From Nitrospirota bacterium (lineage in GTDB: Bacteria > Nitrospirota > Thermodesulfovibrionia > SZUA-242), in contig JALUUO010000065.1 of NCBI GenBank assembly GCA_027021335.1, forward strand, positions 1 to 39,654: 39,654 bases of DNA, written 5' to 3'. Made by a program: the position numbers and the translations under genes. Positions 25,996 to 35,236 of the stretch are shown piece by piece (positions within the stretch are counted from its first letter, which is position 1; every line of letters starts with the position of its first letter). The notes beneath the pieces are model-generated. The model saw only the letters and a program-made list of their open reading frames with translations, did no database searches and was not told the DNA's origin.

Positions 25996-27426
25996 CTAAT
26001 CTTCACGAATATCCGGGTCAAGCGTCCGAAACATTGTTTCAACAGGCTCTACAACGGCAATATCACTACCGGCGGCAGCCCCAAGTTCCTTGAATTTACG
26101 TGCTGCCGGAAATACTCTTGTTTCCAGCGATCCAACCGCTTTGTTGTATGCCGTGCCGGCCTTTTCCAGGCCCTTGCCGGTTTCAACCATATGCTCGGAC
26201 AAGACTCTCATACGTTCATAAAGCTGTTTACCAAGCTCGCTGATCTGCTGTGCGTTTTTTGCAACCTGCTCTTGTCTCCATCCGTATGCAACAGCGTGCA
26301 ACAAGGCTATAAATGTTGTAGGTGTAGCAATTATAACCCGCTTCTTCATGCCGTCCTCAATTAAACTGTGGTCCTGGTCAACAGCAGCGGCAAAAAAAGA
26401 CTCTCCGGGAATAAACATAACCACAAACTCGGGCGTCTCTTTGAATAGTCTCCAGTAAGCCTTTTCACCCAAGTTGTTCATGTGTTTACGAAGCTGTCCT
26501 GCATGATCCGCAAGATATCTCTTTCTCTGCTCTTCGGATTCTGCCGAAAGCACCTTTAGGTATGCTTCCAACGGCACTTTGGAATCAACAACTATTTCAC
26601 GGCCGGCAGGAAGATGAACTACCATGTCAGGACGAATACGGACTGTATCAGAATCCACCGTAACCTGTTCTGTGAAATCACAATGTTCCGACATACCTGC
26701 CAGTTCAGCAACCCTCTTAAGAGTCATCTCTCCCCAACGGCCCCGTACCTGTGGCAAGCGTAAGGCCGTAACCAGGTTTCCGGTCTCTTTCCGGAGCTTG
26801 CTATTTGATTCTGTGAGAACTTTCAGCTGTTCTTCCAGGCTCGTGTATGCTCCATGACGGCTTTTTTCAATACCTGCCACGTGTTCTTCAAAGCGTTTTA
26901 ACGAGTCGACAAGGGGCCTTACCAAGCCGTCTATAGCCTCCTGGCGCTTTCCAAGATCTCCTCTGGAGTCGGCAAGAACCTTATCAAACGTCTCTTTTGC
27001 CAAACTCATAAAGGCCCGGTTGGTGTTGTCAAGAGTATCTCCGGCCAGGGCTTTGAATGTATCAGTAAGTTTGCTTCCGGCTTCATCGAAAATTTTTCTC
27101 TCTTCGTTTAGGCGCTGGAGAGTCTCCTGTAGTTGTGTTTCAGCCCTGACCTTGGCTTCGCGCTCAACATCCAGCATGGATCTCAATTTATTAAGATCTT
27201 CATTGGCAGTATTGATCTGAATACGAAGCTCAGCAGTAGTGCCTTCAGCAGTGGCTGCCCTGTGTCGGGCTTCGGCCAGGTCAGCCGAAAAAGCAGCCTT
27301 AGAGCGGCTAGCGGCAATCAGCCAGACAATCAATCCGGTGAAGGCAGAAGCTGCCAATATAAATGCAATATATAGCGTATTGTCCATTGAGTGATTATTG
27401 TAACCGCTAAGCCACATAGGTGTCAT
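25996..27426 (-). CDS. rmuC: RmuC-family DNA recombination protein
   Basis: The 476-residue protein has an N-terminal membrane segment (LYIAFILAASAFTGLIVWLIA), a coiled coil (about residues 45-125), and the RmuC nuclease-like domain with RGRWGEMTLKRVAELAGM, RIRPDMVVHLPAGREIVVDSKVPL and PEFVVMFIPGESFFAAA. RmuC limits inversions between short inverted repeats and is thought to be a DNA-acting nuclease. I keep ATG 27426 because a GAGGCGAG site precedes it by 6-8 bases; the inner ATG at 27387 lacks one but matches the family N-terminus. Confidence 0.95.
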   Translation of the reverse strand: MTPMWLSGYNNHSMDNTLYIAFILAASAFTGLIVWLIAASRSKAAFSADLAEARHRAATAEGTTAELRIQINTANEDLNKLRSMLDVEREAKVRAETQLQETLQRLNEERKIFDEAGSKLTDTFKALAGDTLDNTNRAFMSLAKETFDKVLADSRGDLGKRQEAIDGLVRPLVDSLKRFEEHVAGIEKSRHGAYTSLEEQLKVLTESNSKLRKETGNLVTALRLPQVRGRWGEMTLKRVAELAGMSEHCDFTEQVTVDSDTVRIRPDMVVHLPAGREIVVDSKVPLEAYLKVLSAESEEQRKRYLADHAGQLRKHMNNLGEKAYWRLFKETPEFVVMFIPGESFFAAAVDQDHSLIEDGMKKRVIIATPTTFIALLHAVAYGWRQEQVAKNAQQISELGKQLYERMRVLSEHMVETGKGLEKAGTAYNKAVGSLETRVFPAARKFKELGAAAGSDIAVVEPVETMFRTLDPDIRED

Positions 27427-27670
27427 GTAACTCGCCTCATGTTTTACTTGACATTCTAAGTTGCACTGTGATCAAATTAGCAATCATAGGGTTAAGATGG
27501 CTTTAATAACATACAAAAAACTTTTTAAAAGACTGAAACAAGCATCTTGATAATGCTAAATATTATTTGCCGGAAAGGAGGGAAGACTTTTGTTTTGGTG
27601 ATTGTATTGTTCAAGATAGCTTATTTCATAAATCAAAAACGTTAGTAAATAACCTGTAAGGAGGTTTGTA

Positions 27671-28165
27671 ATGAAAAGATTTTTACTGTTAGCATCACTT
27701 TTTGTTTCGTTGAGTATGGCGCAATCCGTGTTTGCAGCCGGATACGGCGCAGCAGGCTGCGGACTTGGTGCTATGATATTTGGTGATGAGCCGGGTATTG
27801 TGCAGATTTTTGCTTCCACAACCAACGGAACCGCAGGAAATCAGACATTCGGTATTACCTCTGGCACATCAAATTGCGAATCGAGCGGCCTCGTCATGTT
27901 AGAGAAAGAACAAGAACTATTTGTTGAGCAGAACTTCGACAGCCTTGCCAAAGATATGGCTATCGGAAACGGTGAAAGCCTGGCCACACTCTCGTTCCTA
28001 CTGGGTTGCCAGTCCTCCACTGAACAACTTGGAGCATTTACACAGGAAAATTATGAAAAAATATACAAAGACGGCGTTACACCGGTTGAAATGCTGAATT
28101 CCATTAAAAGCGGCATTCAAAATGATTCAAATCTGTCTGCCTCATGCGGAGATCTAGCAATATAA
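27671..28165 (+). CDS. DUF3015 family secreted protein
   Basis: The 164-residue protein has a signal peptide ending near SVFAA and begins mature as GYGAAGCGLGAMIFGDEPG, the DUF3015 signature. The family also shows the QTFGITSGTSNC block and LLGC seen here. The Cys residues probably form periplasmic disulfides. A strong AAGGAGG site precedes the ATG. It lies upstream of the DUF4105 gene and ends in a rho-independent terminator. In DUF3015/DUF4105 pairs both proteins are thought to act in the envelope; the function is unknown. Confidence 0.9.
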   Translation: MKRFLLLASLFVSLSMAQSVFAAGYGAAGCGLGAMIFGDEPGIVQIFASTTNGTAGNQTFGITSGTSNCESSGLVMLEKEQELFVEQNFDSLAKDMAIGNGESLATLSFLLGCQSSTEQLGAFTQENYEKIYKDGVTPVEMLNSIKSGIQNDSNLSASCGDLAI

Positions 28166-28183
28166 ATTATCCGCATTGATTTT

Positions 28184-28242
28184 AAAAAGGGGACGCGTCA
28201 TATTGCATAAATTCATGTGTGAATGAAGCGTCTCCTTTTTTT
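28184..28242 (+). terminator. Rho-independent terminator after the DUF3015 gene
   Basis: The arms AAAAAGGGGACGC and GCGTCTCCTTTTT pair over 13 bp with one G-U. They enclose a 31-base loop that holds a minor hairpin, and a T-run to 28242 follows. It begins 18 bp after the DUF3015 stop codon. Confidence 0.8.
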
Positions 28243-28358
28243 GTATCGCCTTCTTTCAGCTCGGACTCAAGTAAAACATGGATAAAAACTGTGGCCACTT
28301 CCGGTAGGAAAGCCCCTAAAAGACTATAATTATAACCAATGATAAAAACACAGCTTTA

Positions 28359-30254
28359 TTGTCTTATAACGTTTTTTTTTTGACTCTTCTTCCATGCGGT
28401 GCTGCTGATTACGCCAATGCGACCTACCTTGACACCCTGGTCGAGCAGGCTCTTCAAAAAAAACTGCATGAAAAGCGCTTCTGGCATCTTCTTGTGCACT
28501 ATGGTCCTACCTTATTCGGCGGTTATGAAAGCGAAGAGGATGCCGCTTCCTTTTTTAATGCGCGTAACGGCAAGTGGGATCCTAAGGCCGAGATGGTTGC
28601 CACAATTCAAAGTTTTTTCAAAAAACCAGAAGACCTCCAGGCCAAAGAAGAACATCCACAATGCAACTTTCCCGCCCGTTATAAATGGTTGAAATCTGCA
28701 ATACCTATAGATGAGACCAAGCTCCCAAAAGCTGATTGCCGGCGTCTCGATGGTTGGATGAGCGACCTTGATCCTGAAAGGATCACCCTTGTCTTTGCTT
28801 CGTTTTACATGAACAATCCGGCCTCTATGTTTGGGCATACCCTTCTTAGAGTCGATAAAAAAAGAGAAAGCGGTAGCGGCAACCTTCTCGATTACGGCAT
28901 TAACTACTCTGTTGTCCAGGATTCAACCAACCCCCTGGTTTACTCTTTTAAAGGACTCTTCGGCTTGTCTCCAGGAGTTTTTTCCATATTCCCCTACTAC
29001 ACAAAGGTACAGGAGTACAGCAACTGGGAAAGCCGTGACATCTGGGAGTATGAACTCGACTTCAACCCGGAGCAGATGGAGTATATGCTCCTTCATCTCT
29101 GGGAACTGGGTGGCAACTATTTCGATTACTATTACTTCCAGGAGAACTGTGCCTATCATCTTCTTGCATTATTGGAAATAGCTGACCCAACCCTTCGCCT
29201 GAGAGAGCAGTTCACTTTTTCCGTTATACCCACAGATACTATCAAGGCGGTGATGAATGTTGAAGGATTGGTTTCCAGGGTGGTCTACAGGCCATCACTG
29301 CTCAGCCAGATGAAAAATAAAATCTTGTGGATGTCCAAGGAACAGAAGACTGTTTTTTCCCTCCTCACTAAAGACTTTAACTTTATTCAAGATGCTCGCT
29401 TTCAGAGTATGACCGTTCCTGAAAAGGCATTGGTTCTGGACGCATATCTCGACTACGCTCAAAATAAAAAAATGAGAGCAAGCGATGATGAAAAAGTCTT
29501 CAGCAAGAATATGAGAAAGGCGCTGCTTAAAAGAAGCAGCCTGAAATACATAAGAAAAGAGTCCCAGGTAACCAGGTTCTCTGAACCGCCCGAATTGAGT
29601 CACGGCAGTTCACAGTTCAGAATGGGTGTTGGTATATTCGAAAATGAAGCTTTCCAGCAATTGTCATTCCGACCGGCCTACCATGACTTGCTTGCAAAAG
29701 ATACCGGATACAGCAAAGGATCTCAGATACTTTTTTTCGATTTGAACCTAAGATATTATAATGATCGAAAAAAAGTTAAAGTCGATAGGTTTAAACTGGT
29801 TGATATTATTTCTCTTTCACCCTATGATACGGCTCTCAAAAACAGGTCTTGGAGACTTAATTTCGGCATTGACACCATTAAAGATCTGGATTGTAACCTA
29901 TGCAATTCTTTTAAGCTGAATTATGGAATGGGCTTGACATATCAACACTCTTTCAACTCACCTATGCTTTTATACGCATTCTTGGATGCCGAAGCCGAGG
30001 CCGCAAGTGGGCTGGGCAATAAATATAGAATCGGCGGTGGTCCGGCAGTCGGTCTTCTTCTGTCTATTACGGACAGCTGGAAGTTTCAAGCTGCGGCAGA
30101 TTATCGATACTTTCCACTTGGCTTTAAATCAGAATATGTAGAGCTTGAAGCTAATCAGAGTTACACTATTGTGAAGGACCTTGATATAAGAATAAAATTT
30201 AACTCTTCAGCCTGGAATGAAGAGTGGCTTTTTTCCGTAAACTACTTTTTCTAG
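28359..30254 (+). CDS. DUF4105 (Lnb N-terminal domain) protein with frameshifted signal peptide
   Basis: The open frame of 631 codons starts at TTG 28359 and has no ribosome-binding site. The better start is ATG 28339, whose frame reads MIKTQLYCLITFFF then stops at TGA after a run of ten T (28372-28381). One more T would fuse it to LTLLPCGAADYANA and give a textbook signal peptide. DUF4105 motifs are present: ASMFGHTLLRV with the conserved His and ENCAYHLL with the conserved Cys, resembling the catalytic residues of Lnb lipoprotein transacylases. The C-terminal 200 residues look like an outer-membrane barrel (SLSPYDTALKNRSW, ending WLFSVNYFF). Periplasmic or outer-membrane location follows. 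It is followed after 10 bp by the hydrolase gene. Confidence 0.88.
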   Translation: MSYNVFFLTLLPCGAADYANATYLDTLVEQALQKKLHEKRFWHLLVHYGPTLFGGYESEEDAASFFNARNGKWDPKAEMVATIQSFFKKPEDLQAKEEHPQCNFPARYKWLKSAIPIDETKLPKADCRRLDGWMSDLDPERITLVFASFYMNNPASMFGHTLLRVDKKRESGSGNLLDYGINYSVVQDSTNPLVYSFKGLFGLSPGVFSIFPYYTKVQEYSNWESRDIWEYELDFNPEQMEYMLLHLWELGGNYFDYYYFQENCAYHLLALLEIADPTLRLREQFTFSVIPTDTIKAVMNVEGLVSRVVYRPSLLSQMKNKILWMSKEQKTVFSLLTKDFNFIQDARFQSMTVPEKALVLDAYLDYAQNKKMRASDDEKVFSKNMRKALLKRSSLKYIRKESQVTRFSEPPELSHGSSQFRMGVGIFENEAFQQLSFRPAYHDLLAKDTGYSKGSQILFFDLNLRYYNDRKKVKVDRFKLVDIISLSPYDTALKNRSWRLNFGIDTIKDLDCNLCNSFKLNYGMGLTYQHSFNSPMLLYAFLDAEAEAASGLGNKYRIGGGPAVGLLLSITDSWKFQAAADYRYFPLGFKSEYVELEANQSYTIVKDLDIRIKFNSSAWNEEWLFSVNYFF

Positions 30255-30264
30255 GTTTAAACTT

Positions 30265-31155
30265 ATGCAAACAAGGGTAAGGCGGTATACTTATTTCACC
30301 AAAAAGACAAACACTTTTTTTCTGCTTATCCTGTTTTTTACCTGCCAGAACTGTTCCAATATTGTCTTTCAACCCTCTAAAGAGACTTTTTACGACCCAA
30401 AGACAATGGGGTTTGAATATGAAGATATTTATTTCAAAAGCTTGGATGGAACAATGCTTCACGGCTGGTTTTTTCCTGCCGGTTCCGACATCGATATAAA
30501 GGGAACCGTTGTATATTTTCATGGCAATGCTGAGAATATATCAACACATTTCGCTTCACTGGCATGGATAACCCGTTATGGCTACAATCTATTCATATTC
30601 GACTACAGGGGCTACGGTCAATCCAAAGGCAGCCCATCTCAAGCCGGTGTCAATGACGACGCACTTGCGGCATTAAATTATGCTATAAAAAACCTGCATC
30701 AAAAAATGAAGGACAAAAATGAAAATGTCAAATTGATAGTTTACGGACAAAGCATAGGAGGCAATATCCTTGTCCGGGCAATGGATGATCTCGAAAATAA
30801 AACGGAAATAGACGCCATAGTCCTTGAAAGCTCTTTCTCTTCTTATCGTGAAATCTCAAAAGAGAAACTTTCCCTGACATGTATCACCTGGCCTTTTCAG
30901 CCACTTGTATACGTCATAATGTCGGATAAATATTCTTCCCAAAATAGTATCAAAAGACTTCCGTCCGTGCCGTTGCTTGTTATTCACGGCGATAACGACA
31001 AAATCGTTCCTATTCACCACGGCAAAAAAATATATGATCTAGCTAATGAACCGAAAGAGTTCTGGCGTATCAAAGGAGGAAGACATATAAACGCTATGCA
31101 TATTAACGGTGGAATATATAGAGAAAAGTTAGTAGACTTTTTGAATAAATTATAA
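30265..31155 (+). CDS. Alpha/beta hydrolase, possibly membrane-anchored
   Basis: The 296-residue protein starts with a basic, then strongly hydrophobic segment (residues 17-27, FFLLILFF) followed by TCQNCSN, which could be a weak lipobox or a simple anchor. The hydrolase core has VVYFHGNAENIS (oxyanion region), FDYRGYGQSKG, the nucleophile elbow VYGQSIGGN, the acid VIHGDNDKIVP and the base GGRHINAM. It resembles the ABHD13/BAAT-like family of esterases. It begins 10 bp after the DUF4105 gene and is probably in one operon with it. Envelope location is inference; the substrate is unknown. Confidence 0.85.
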   Translation: MQTRVRRYTYFTKKTNTFFLLILFFTCQNCSNIVFQPSKETFYDPKTMGFEYEDIYFKSLDGTMLHGWFFPAGSDIDIKGTVVYFHGNAENISTHFASLAWITRYGYNLFIFDYRGYGQSKGSPSQAGVNDDALAALNYAIKNLHQKMKDKNENVKLIVYGQSIGGNILVRAMDDLENKTEIDAIVLESSFSSYREISKEKLSLTCITWPFQPLVYVIMSDKYSSQNSIKRLPSVPLLVIHGDNDKIVPIHHGKKIYDLANEPKEFWRIKGGRHINAMHINGGIYREKLVDFLNKL

Positions 31156-31283
31156 CCGTCTTAACCCTTTTGTTTGCGGCTGATTTACTTTGTATGAAAA
31201 GGCGTCATATTTTTCGCATGGCTAAAGAGCACATTTTTTCCGAAACACACTCAACAGACGGCGTGGAATAAAATCAATATTAA

Positions 31284-31292
31284 TGTTATATT
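31284..31292 (+). promoter_or_regulatory. Candidate extended -10 promoter for ppdK
   Basis: TGTTATATT carries a TGn extension and a five-of-six -10 hexamer. The -35 at 17 bases (TGGAAT) is weak. It is about 60 bp before the ppdK ATG. Confidence 0.4.
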
Positions 31293-31352
31293 ATTAGCCC
31301 GAAACACCTGTAATCGTTCAATACTTCAACAAAATACTTTAAGGAGGACAAT

Positions 31353-34010
31353 ATGGCAAAAAAGTACGTCTATTTTTTTGGTAACAAAAAAGCTGATGGA
31401 AAAGGAGATATGAAAGATCTTCTTGGCGGTAAAGGAGCCGGCCTGGCGGAAATGACTAGGCTGGGTATCCCGGTGCCACCTGGTTTTACCATCACCACCG
31501 AGGCCTGCAATGCTTTCTTCAAGGCAGGAAAAAAACATCCTGCCGGTATGTGGAAACAGGTAGAGAATGAGATGAAGAAAGTCGAAAAAGAGATGGGTAT
31601 GAAGTTCGGAGATCCTAAAAATCCGCTTCTTGTTTCTGTCCGTTCAGGGGCAAAATTCTCTATGCCGGGCATGATGGACACCGTGCTTAATCTTGGCCTC
31701 AACGATGTAACGCTCGAAGCTCTTATCAATAAGACAAACAACAAGAGGTTCGGCTATGATGCCTACCGCAGGTTCATCACAATGTTTGCAAACATAGTGA
31801 TGGGAGTCGACCGCATGAAATTCGAAAACACCCTGGAAGCCATGAAGGAAGAAAAGGGGGTTGCCAACGATACCGATCTTACAGCAGAGGATCTCGAAAA
31901 ACTCTGCGATCAGTACAAGAAAATATATAAAAAAGAACTCAAGAAGGATTTCCCCCAGAATCCATATGAGCAGCTTAAAATGGCAATAAACGCAGTGTTC
32001 GGCTCGTGGTTCGGCGAACGCGCCTATAAATATCGCACATTAAACGGTATATCACACGATCTGGGTACAGCTTGTAATGTACAGACTATGGTATTTGGCA
32101 ATATGGGTAAAACCTCAGGCACCGGTGTGGCTTTCACCAGAAACCCTTCTACCGGCGAGAAAAAATTCTTCGGCGAATTTCTCCTCAACGCACAAGGTGA
32201 AGATGTAGTGGCAGGCATACGAACACCTGTACCTGTCTCGCGTCTACAGAAGAAACTGCCAAAGTGCTATGATCAACTGGTAAAAATCTATAAGAAACTC
32301 GAAAAACATTACCGTGATATGCTGGACATCGAATTTACTATTCAAGAAGGCACTCTCTATATGCTTCAGACACGTGTGGGCAAACGTACTGCCAGCGCCG
32401 CTCTTAAAATTGCGGTGGATATGGTGAAAGAGAAGCTTATTGATAAAAAGACCGCTGTACAACGTATTGATCCCGCCCAACTGGACCAGTTGTTGCACCC
32501 TACTATCGATCCTAAGGCAAAGGTAGAAAAAATAGCCAAGGGGCTGCCCGCCTCACCCGGAGCTGCCGTTGGAACAGTGATATTTACAGCCGACGAAGCG
32601 GAAACCGCAGCCGAAAAAAACGAAAAAGTTATTCTTGTTCGTACGGAAACATCACCAGATGATATCGGCGGCATGTATGCAGCTCAGGGTATTCTAACCG
32701 CCCGTGGCGGTATGACATCTCACGCTGCTGTGGTTGCACGAGGCATGGGTAAGTGCTGCGTTGCCGGTTGCGGCGCTATCTCTATCGACGAAGAAAAGAA
32801 AATATTTACGGTGGGAGACCTGACGGTAAAAGAAGGAGATTATATTACACTTAACGGCACCACCGGCGACGTTGTTCTTGGTGAAGCTAAACTTATTAAG
32901 CCTAAGCTTACCGGCAATTTTGACCAAGTAATGACATGGGTGGACCAATACAGTAAGCTCGGAGTCAGGGCAAACGCCGATACACCTCACGATGCTAAAG
33001 TGGCTCTTGGTTTCGGTGCCGTCGGCATAGGCCTGTGCAGAACAGAACATATGTTTTTCGAAGAAAGCCGTATCAAGGCTGTACGTGAAATGATACTGTC
33101 TAATTCGATTGAAGGCAGGCAAAAAGCCCTTAAAAAACTCCTTCCTATGCAGAAGGGAGATTTCATCGGGATACTAAAAGAGATGAAGGGTCTGCCTGTC
33201 ACCATAAGACTGCTCGATCCGCCGCTGCATGAATTCCTGCCTCACACAGATGAGGACCTCAAGGCGCTGTCAAAGAGCATGGGAGTTCCCGAGGATAAAC
33301 TGAGAGCCAAGAATGCATCACTTCATGAGTTTAACCCGATGCTCGGTCACCGTGGATGCCGTCTGGGTGTAACATATCCGGAAATTTACGAAATGCAGGC
33401 TCGCGCAATTATGGAAGCAGCATGCGAGCTTACAAAAAAGAAGATCAAAGTTATTCCGGAAATTATGATTCCTCTCGTAGGGCATGTAAACGAACTCAAA
33501 CAGATGCGTGAGGTTGTCGAGCGTGTAGCCAAAGAGACAATTGCAAAGTACAAAACTAAGGTCAACTATACTATAGGCACAATGATCGAACTCCCGAGGG
33601 CGGCGATAACCGCGGACGAAATTGCACCCTTTGCAGACTTCTATTCATTCGGCACAAACGACCTTACCCAGACTACATATGGCCTTTCACGTGACGACGC
33701 AGGCACATTTCTTCCCTCTTACGTAGAAAAAGGGATACTGGAAGATGATCCATTTGTCACTATTGATCAAAAGGGTGTGGGTGCCCTGGTGAAAATGGCT
33801 ATCGAGAAAGGCCGTTCTGTAAAGAAGAGGATGAAGATGGGCATATGCGGTGAACACGGAGGAGAAGCCCGTTCTGTTATGTTCTGCCATCAAATAGGGT
33901 TGAATTATGTAAGCTGCTCCCCCTACAGAATTCCTATTGCAAAACTTGCCGCTGCCCAGGCCAATCTGGCTGAGGCAGGAGGCAGGGACCTAAGTAAATC
34001 GACTGTCTGA
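31353..34010 (+). CDS. ppdK: Pyruvate, phosphate dikinase
   Basis: The 885-residue enzyme interconverts pyruvate, ATP and Pi with PEP, AMP and PPi. It has the nucleotide-binding N-terminal domain (KDLLGGKGAGLAEMTRLGIPVPPGFTIT, VSVRSGAKFSMPGMMDTVLNLG), the phospho-transfer loop GGMTSHAAVVARGMG with His457, and the C-terminal PEP/pyruvate barrel with DFYSFGTNDLTQ and the catalytic Cys832 in MGICGEHGG. Length matches family (about 870-890). A strong AAGGAGG site and its own terminator show it is transcribed alone. It suggests gluconeogenic or pyrophosphate-linked glycolytic metabolism, common in anaerobes. Confidence 0.98.
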   Translation: MAKKYVYFFGNKKADGKGDMKDLLGGKGAGLAEMTRLGIPVPPGFTITTEACNAFFKAGKKHPAGMWKQVENEMKKVEKEMGMKFGDPKNPLLVSVRSGAKFSMPGMMDTVLNLGLNDVTLEALINKTNNKRFGYDAYRRFITMFANIVMGVDRMKFENTLEAMKEEKGVANDTDLTAEDLEKLCDQYKKIYKKELKKDFPQNPYEQLKMAINAVFGSWFGERAYKYRTLNGISHDLGTACNVQTMVFGNMGKTSGTGVAFTRNPSTGEKKFFGEFLLNAQGEDVVAGIRTPVPVSRLQKKLPKCYDQLVKIYKKLEKHYRDMLDIEFTIQEGTLYMLQTRVGKRTASAALKIAVDMVKEKLIDKKTAVQRIDPAQLDQLLHPTIDPKAKVEKIAKGLPASPGAAVGTVIFTADEAETAAEKNEKVILVRTETSPDDIGGMYAAQGILTARGGMTSHAAVVARGMGKCCVAGCGAISIDEEKKIFTVGDLTVKEGDYITLNGTTGDVVLGEAKLIKPKLTGNFDQVMTWVDQYSKLGVRANADTPHDAKVALGFGAVGIGLCRTEHMFFEESRIKAVREMILSNSIEGRQKALKKLLPMQKGDFIGILKEMKGLPVTIRLLDPPLHEFLPHTDEDLKALSKSMGVPEDKLRAKNASLHEFNPMLGHRGCRLGVTYPEIYEMQARAIMEAACELTKKKIKVIPEIMIPLVGHVNELKQMREVVERVAKETIAKYKTKVNYTIGTMIELPRAAITADEIAPFADFYSFGTNDLTQTTYGLSRDDAGTFLPSYVEKGILEDDPFVTIDQKGVGALVKMAIEKGRSVKKRMKMGICGEHGGEARSVMFCHQIGLNYVSCSPYRIPIAKLAAAQANLAEAGGRDLSKSTV

Positions 34011-34039
34011 CCAGTCGGAGAAAAAAGATGATGTGATTG

Positions 34040-34072
34040 AAAGCGGGGCGGATTTTTCGTCCCGCTTTTTTT
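34040..34072 (+). terminator. Rho-independent terminator after ppdK
   Basis: The arms AAAGCGGGGCG and CGTCCCGCTTT form an 11-bp stem with one G-U pair and a 7-base loop. A T-run follows. It begins 30 bp after the ppdK stop. Confidence 0.93.
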
Positions 34073-34109
34073 GTGACAGATATTATCATTTGAAAGAAAA
34101 GGAGGAAAC

Positions 34110-34349
34110 ATGAAAAACACATTTATATTTATAGCTTTTGTACTATTTGTACTAGGATTTCTTTATTCGATATCCGGTTCCCGCGCACCACGTATTCCAG
34201 AGGATAAGTTACATAAAATCATTGATACCACAGTAACTTGTATAGAGTGTCATAGTGCCACAGGAGAAACTCCAAGAGGGGAAAAACACCCCCCTAAAGA
34301 TCAGTGTCTTGAGTGTCACAAAGTTAAAAGAAACAGAAAAGTAGACTGA
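34110..34349 (+). CDS. Small membrane-anchored di-heme cytochrome c
   Basis: The 79-residue protein has an N-terminal hydrophobic anchor (residues 4-21) and two CxxCH hemes, CIECH (44-48) and CLECH (66-70). Between them is RGEKHPPKDQ, which with the motif spacing recalls NapB-like or NrfH-type electron carriers. A GGAGGA site precedes the ATG. It sits between the ppdK terminator and motA. It is too small to be an enzyme and probably shuttles electrons in the periplasm. Partner not in the window. Confidence 0.85.
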   Translation: MKNTFIFIAFVLFVLGFLYSISGSRAPRIPEDKLHKIIDTTVTCIECHSATGETPRGEKHPPKDQCLECHKVKRNRKVD

Positions 34350-34471
34350 GTTTAATATCTTTTTTGGATTGCCGATATATTAAATAACTGATCCACGGCG
34401 TAACGCTAAAGAGACGCTTTAACCGCGTTTGGACCACATAAACTTTTACATAACATATAGGTTTCAGCAAT

Positions 34472-35224
34472 TTGGATATCGCAACACTTATAGGCATTGT
34501 CAGCGGATTTGCTCTGGTTTTAGGTTCTATACTATTAAACAGTCCGCTTTCAGCATTTTTTAATATTTCAGGGCTGGCGATCGTGGTTGGCGGAACCATA
34601 AGCGCCACGTTGATAATGCAGAAACTAAACGTAGTAATGGGCGCTGTTTCGGTGGCGATGAACGCGTTTTTTGTAAAAACCGAACCTGCCGAGCAGTTGA
34701 TAAAAGAGCTTGTAAATGTGGCAACCAAGGCAAAAAAGGGAGGAATTCTTGCACTTGAAAATGAAAAGGTGGACAACCACTTCCTGGCCAGAGGAATAAG
34801 GATGTCGGTTGACGGGATCGAACCCTCTGAAATCTCCTACGCTCTGCAAATAGAGCGTAATTCTCTTGTATCACGCCACGAAACAGGACAGTCTGTATTT
34901 AAGTTTATGGGCTCTACCGCTCCGGCAATGGGCATGATCGGGACTTTGATAGGACTTGTTCAGATGCTGCTGAACATGAGCGACCCGGCTATGATCGGAC
35001 CGGCCATGGCAGTGGCGCTTCTAACCACGTTTTATGGCGCTGTTCTGGCATTTCTTATCTTCAATCCTATTGCCGAAAAACTTGCCGATAGAACAAATGC
35101 GGAAAAACTCAACATGGATATTATAATTACTGGAATTGACAGCATAACAAAAGGAGTTAACCCGAGAATCCTGGAAGACAAGCTGCTTTCATTCCTTGCG
35201 CCTAAAGCAAGAAAGATTAAATAA
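34472..35224 (+). CDS. motA: MotA-family flagellar stator protein
   Basis: The 250-residue protein has four membrane segments. The start is TTG (34472) by alignment of MDIATLIGIVSGFALVLGS with the family. It has the cytoplasmic region that contacts the rotor (residues about 70-150) and the third and fourth segments VFKFMGSTAPAMGMIGTLIGLVQML and MAVALLTTFYGAVLAFLIFNPIA. It forms the proton or sodium channel with MotB. It precedes motB by 12 bp. No other flagellar gene is in the window. Confidence 0.95.
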   Translation: MDIATLIGIVSGFALVLGSILLNSPLSAFFNISGLAIVVGGTISATLIMQKLNVVMGAVSVAMNAFFVKTEPAEQLIKELVNVATKAKKGGILALENEKVDNHFLARGIRMSVDGIEPSEISYALQIERNSLVSRHETGQSVFKFMGSTAPAMGMIGTLIGLVQMLLNMSDPAMIGPAMAVALLTTFYGAVLAFLIFNPIAEKLADRTNAEKLNMDIIITGIDSITKGVNPRILEDKLLSFLAPKARKIK

Positions 35225-35236
35225 CCTGGTTTCTGC

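Noticed and set aside
27448-27476. Promoter with TTGACA before the DUF3015 gene
   Set aside because: The -35 is perfect, but the matching -10 (ATCAAA) is poor and the DUF3015 start is nearly 200 bp away.
28243-28338. Possible riboswitch before the DUF4105 gene
   Set aside because: CTTCCGGTAGGAAAGCCCC looked like part of a structured leader, but I could not assemble a complete known riboswitch core.
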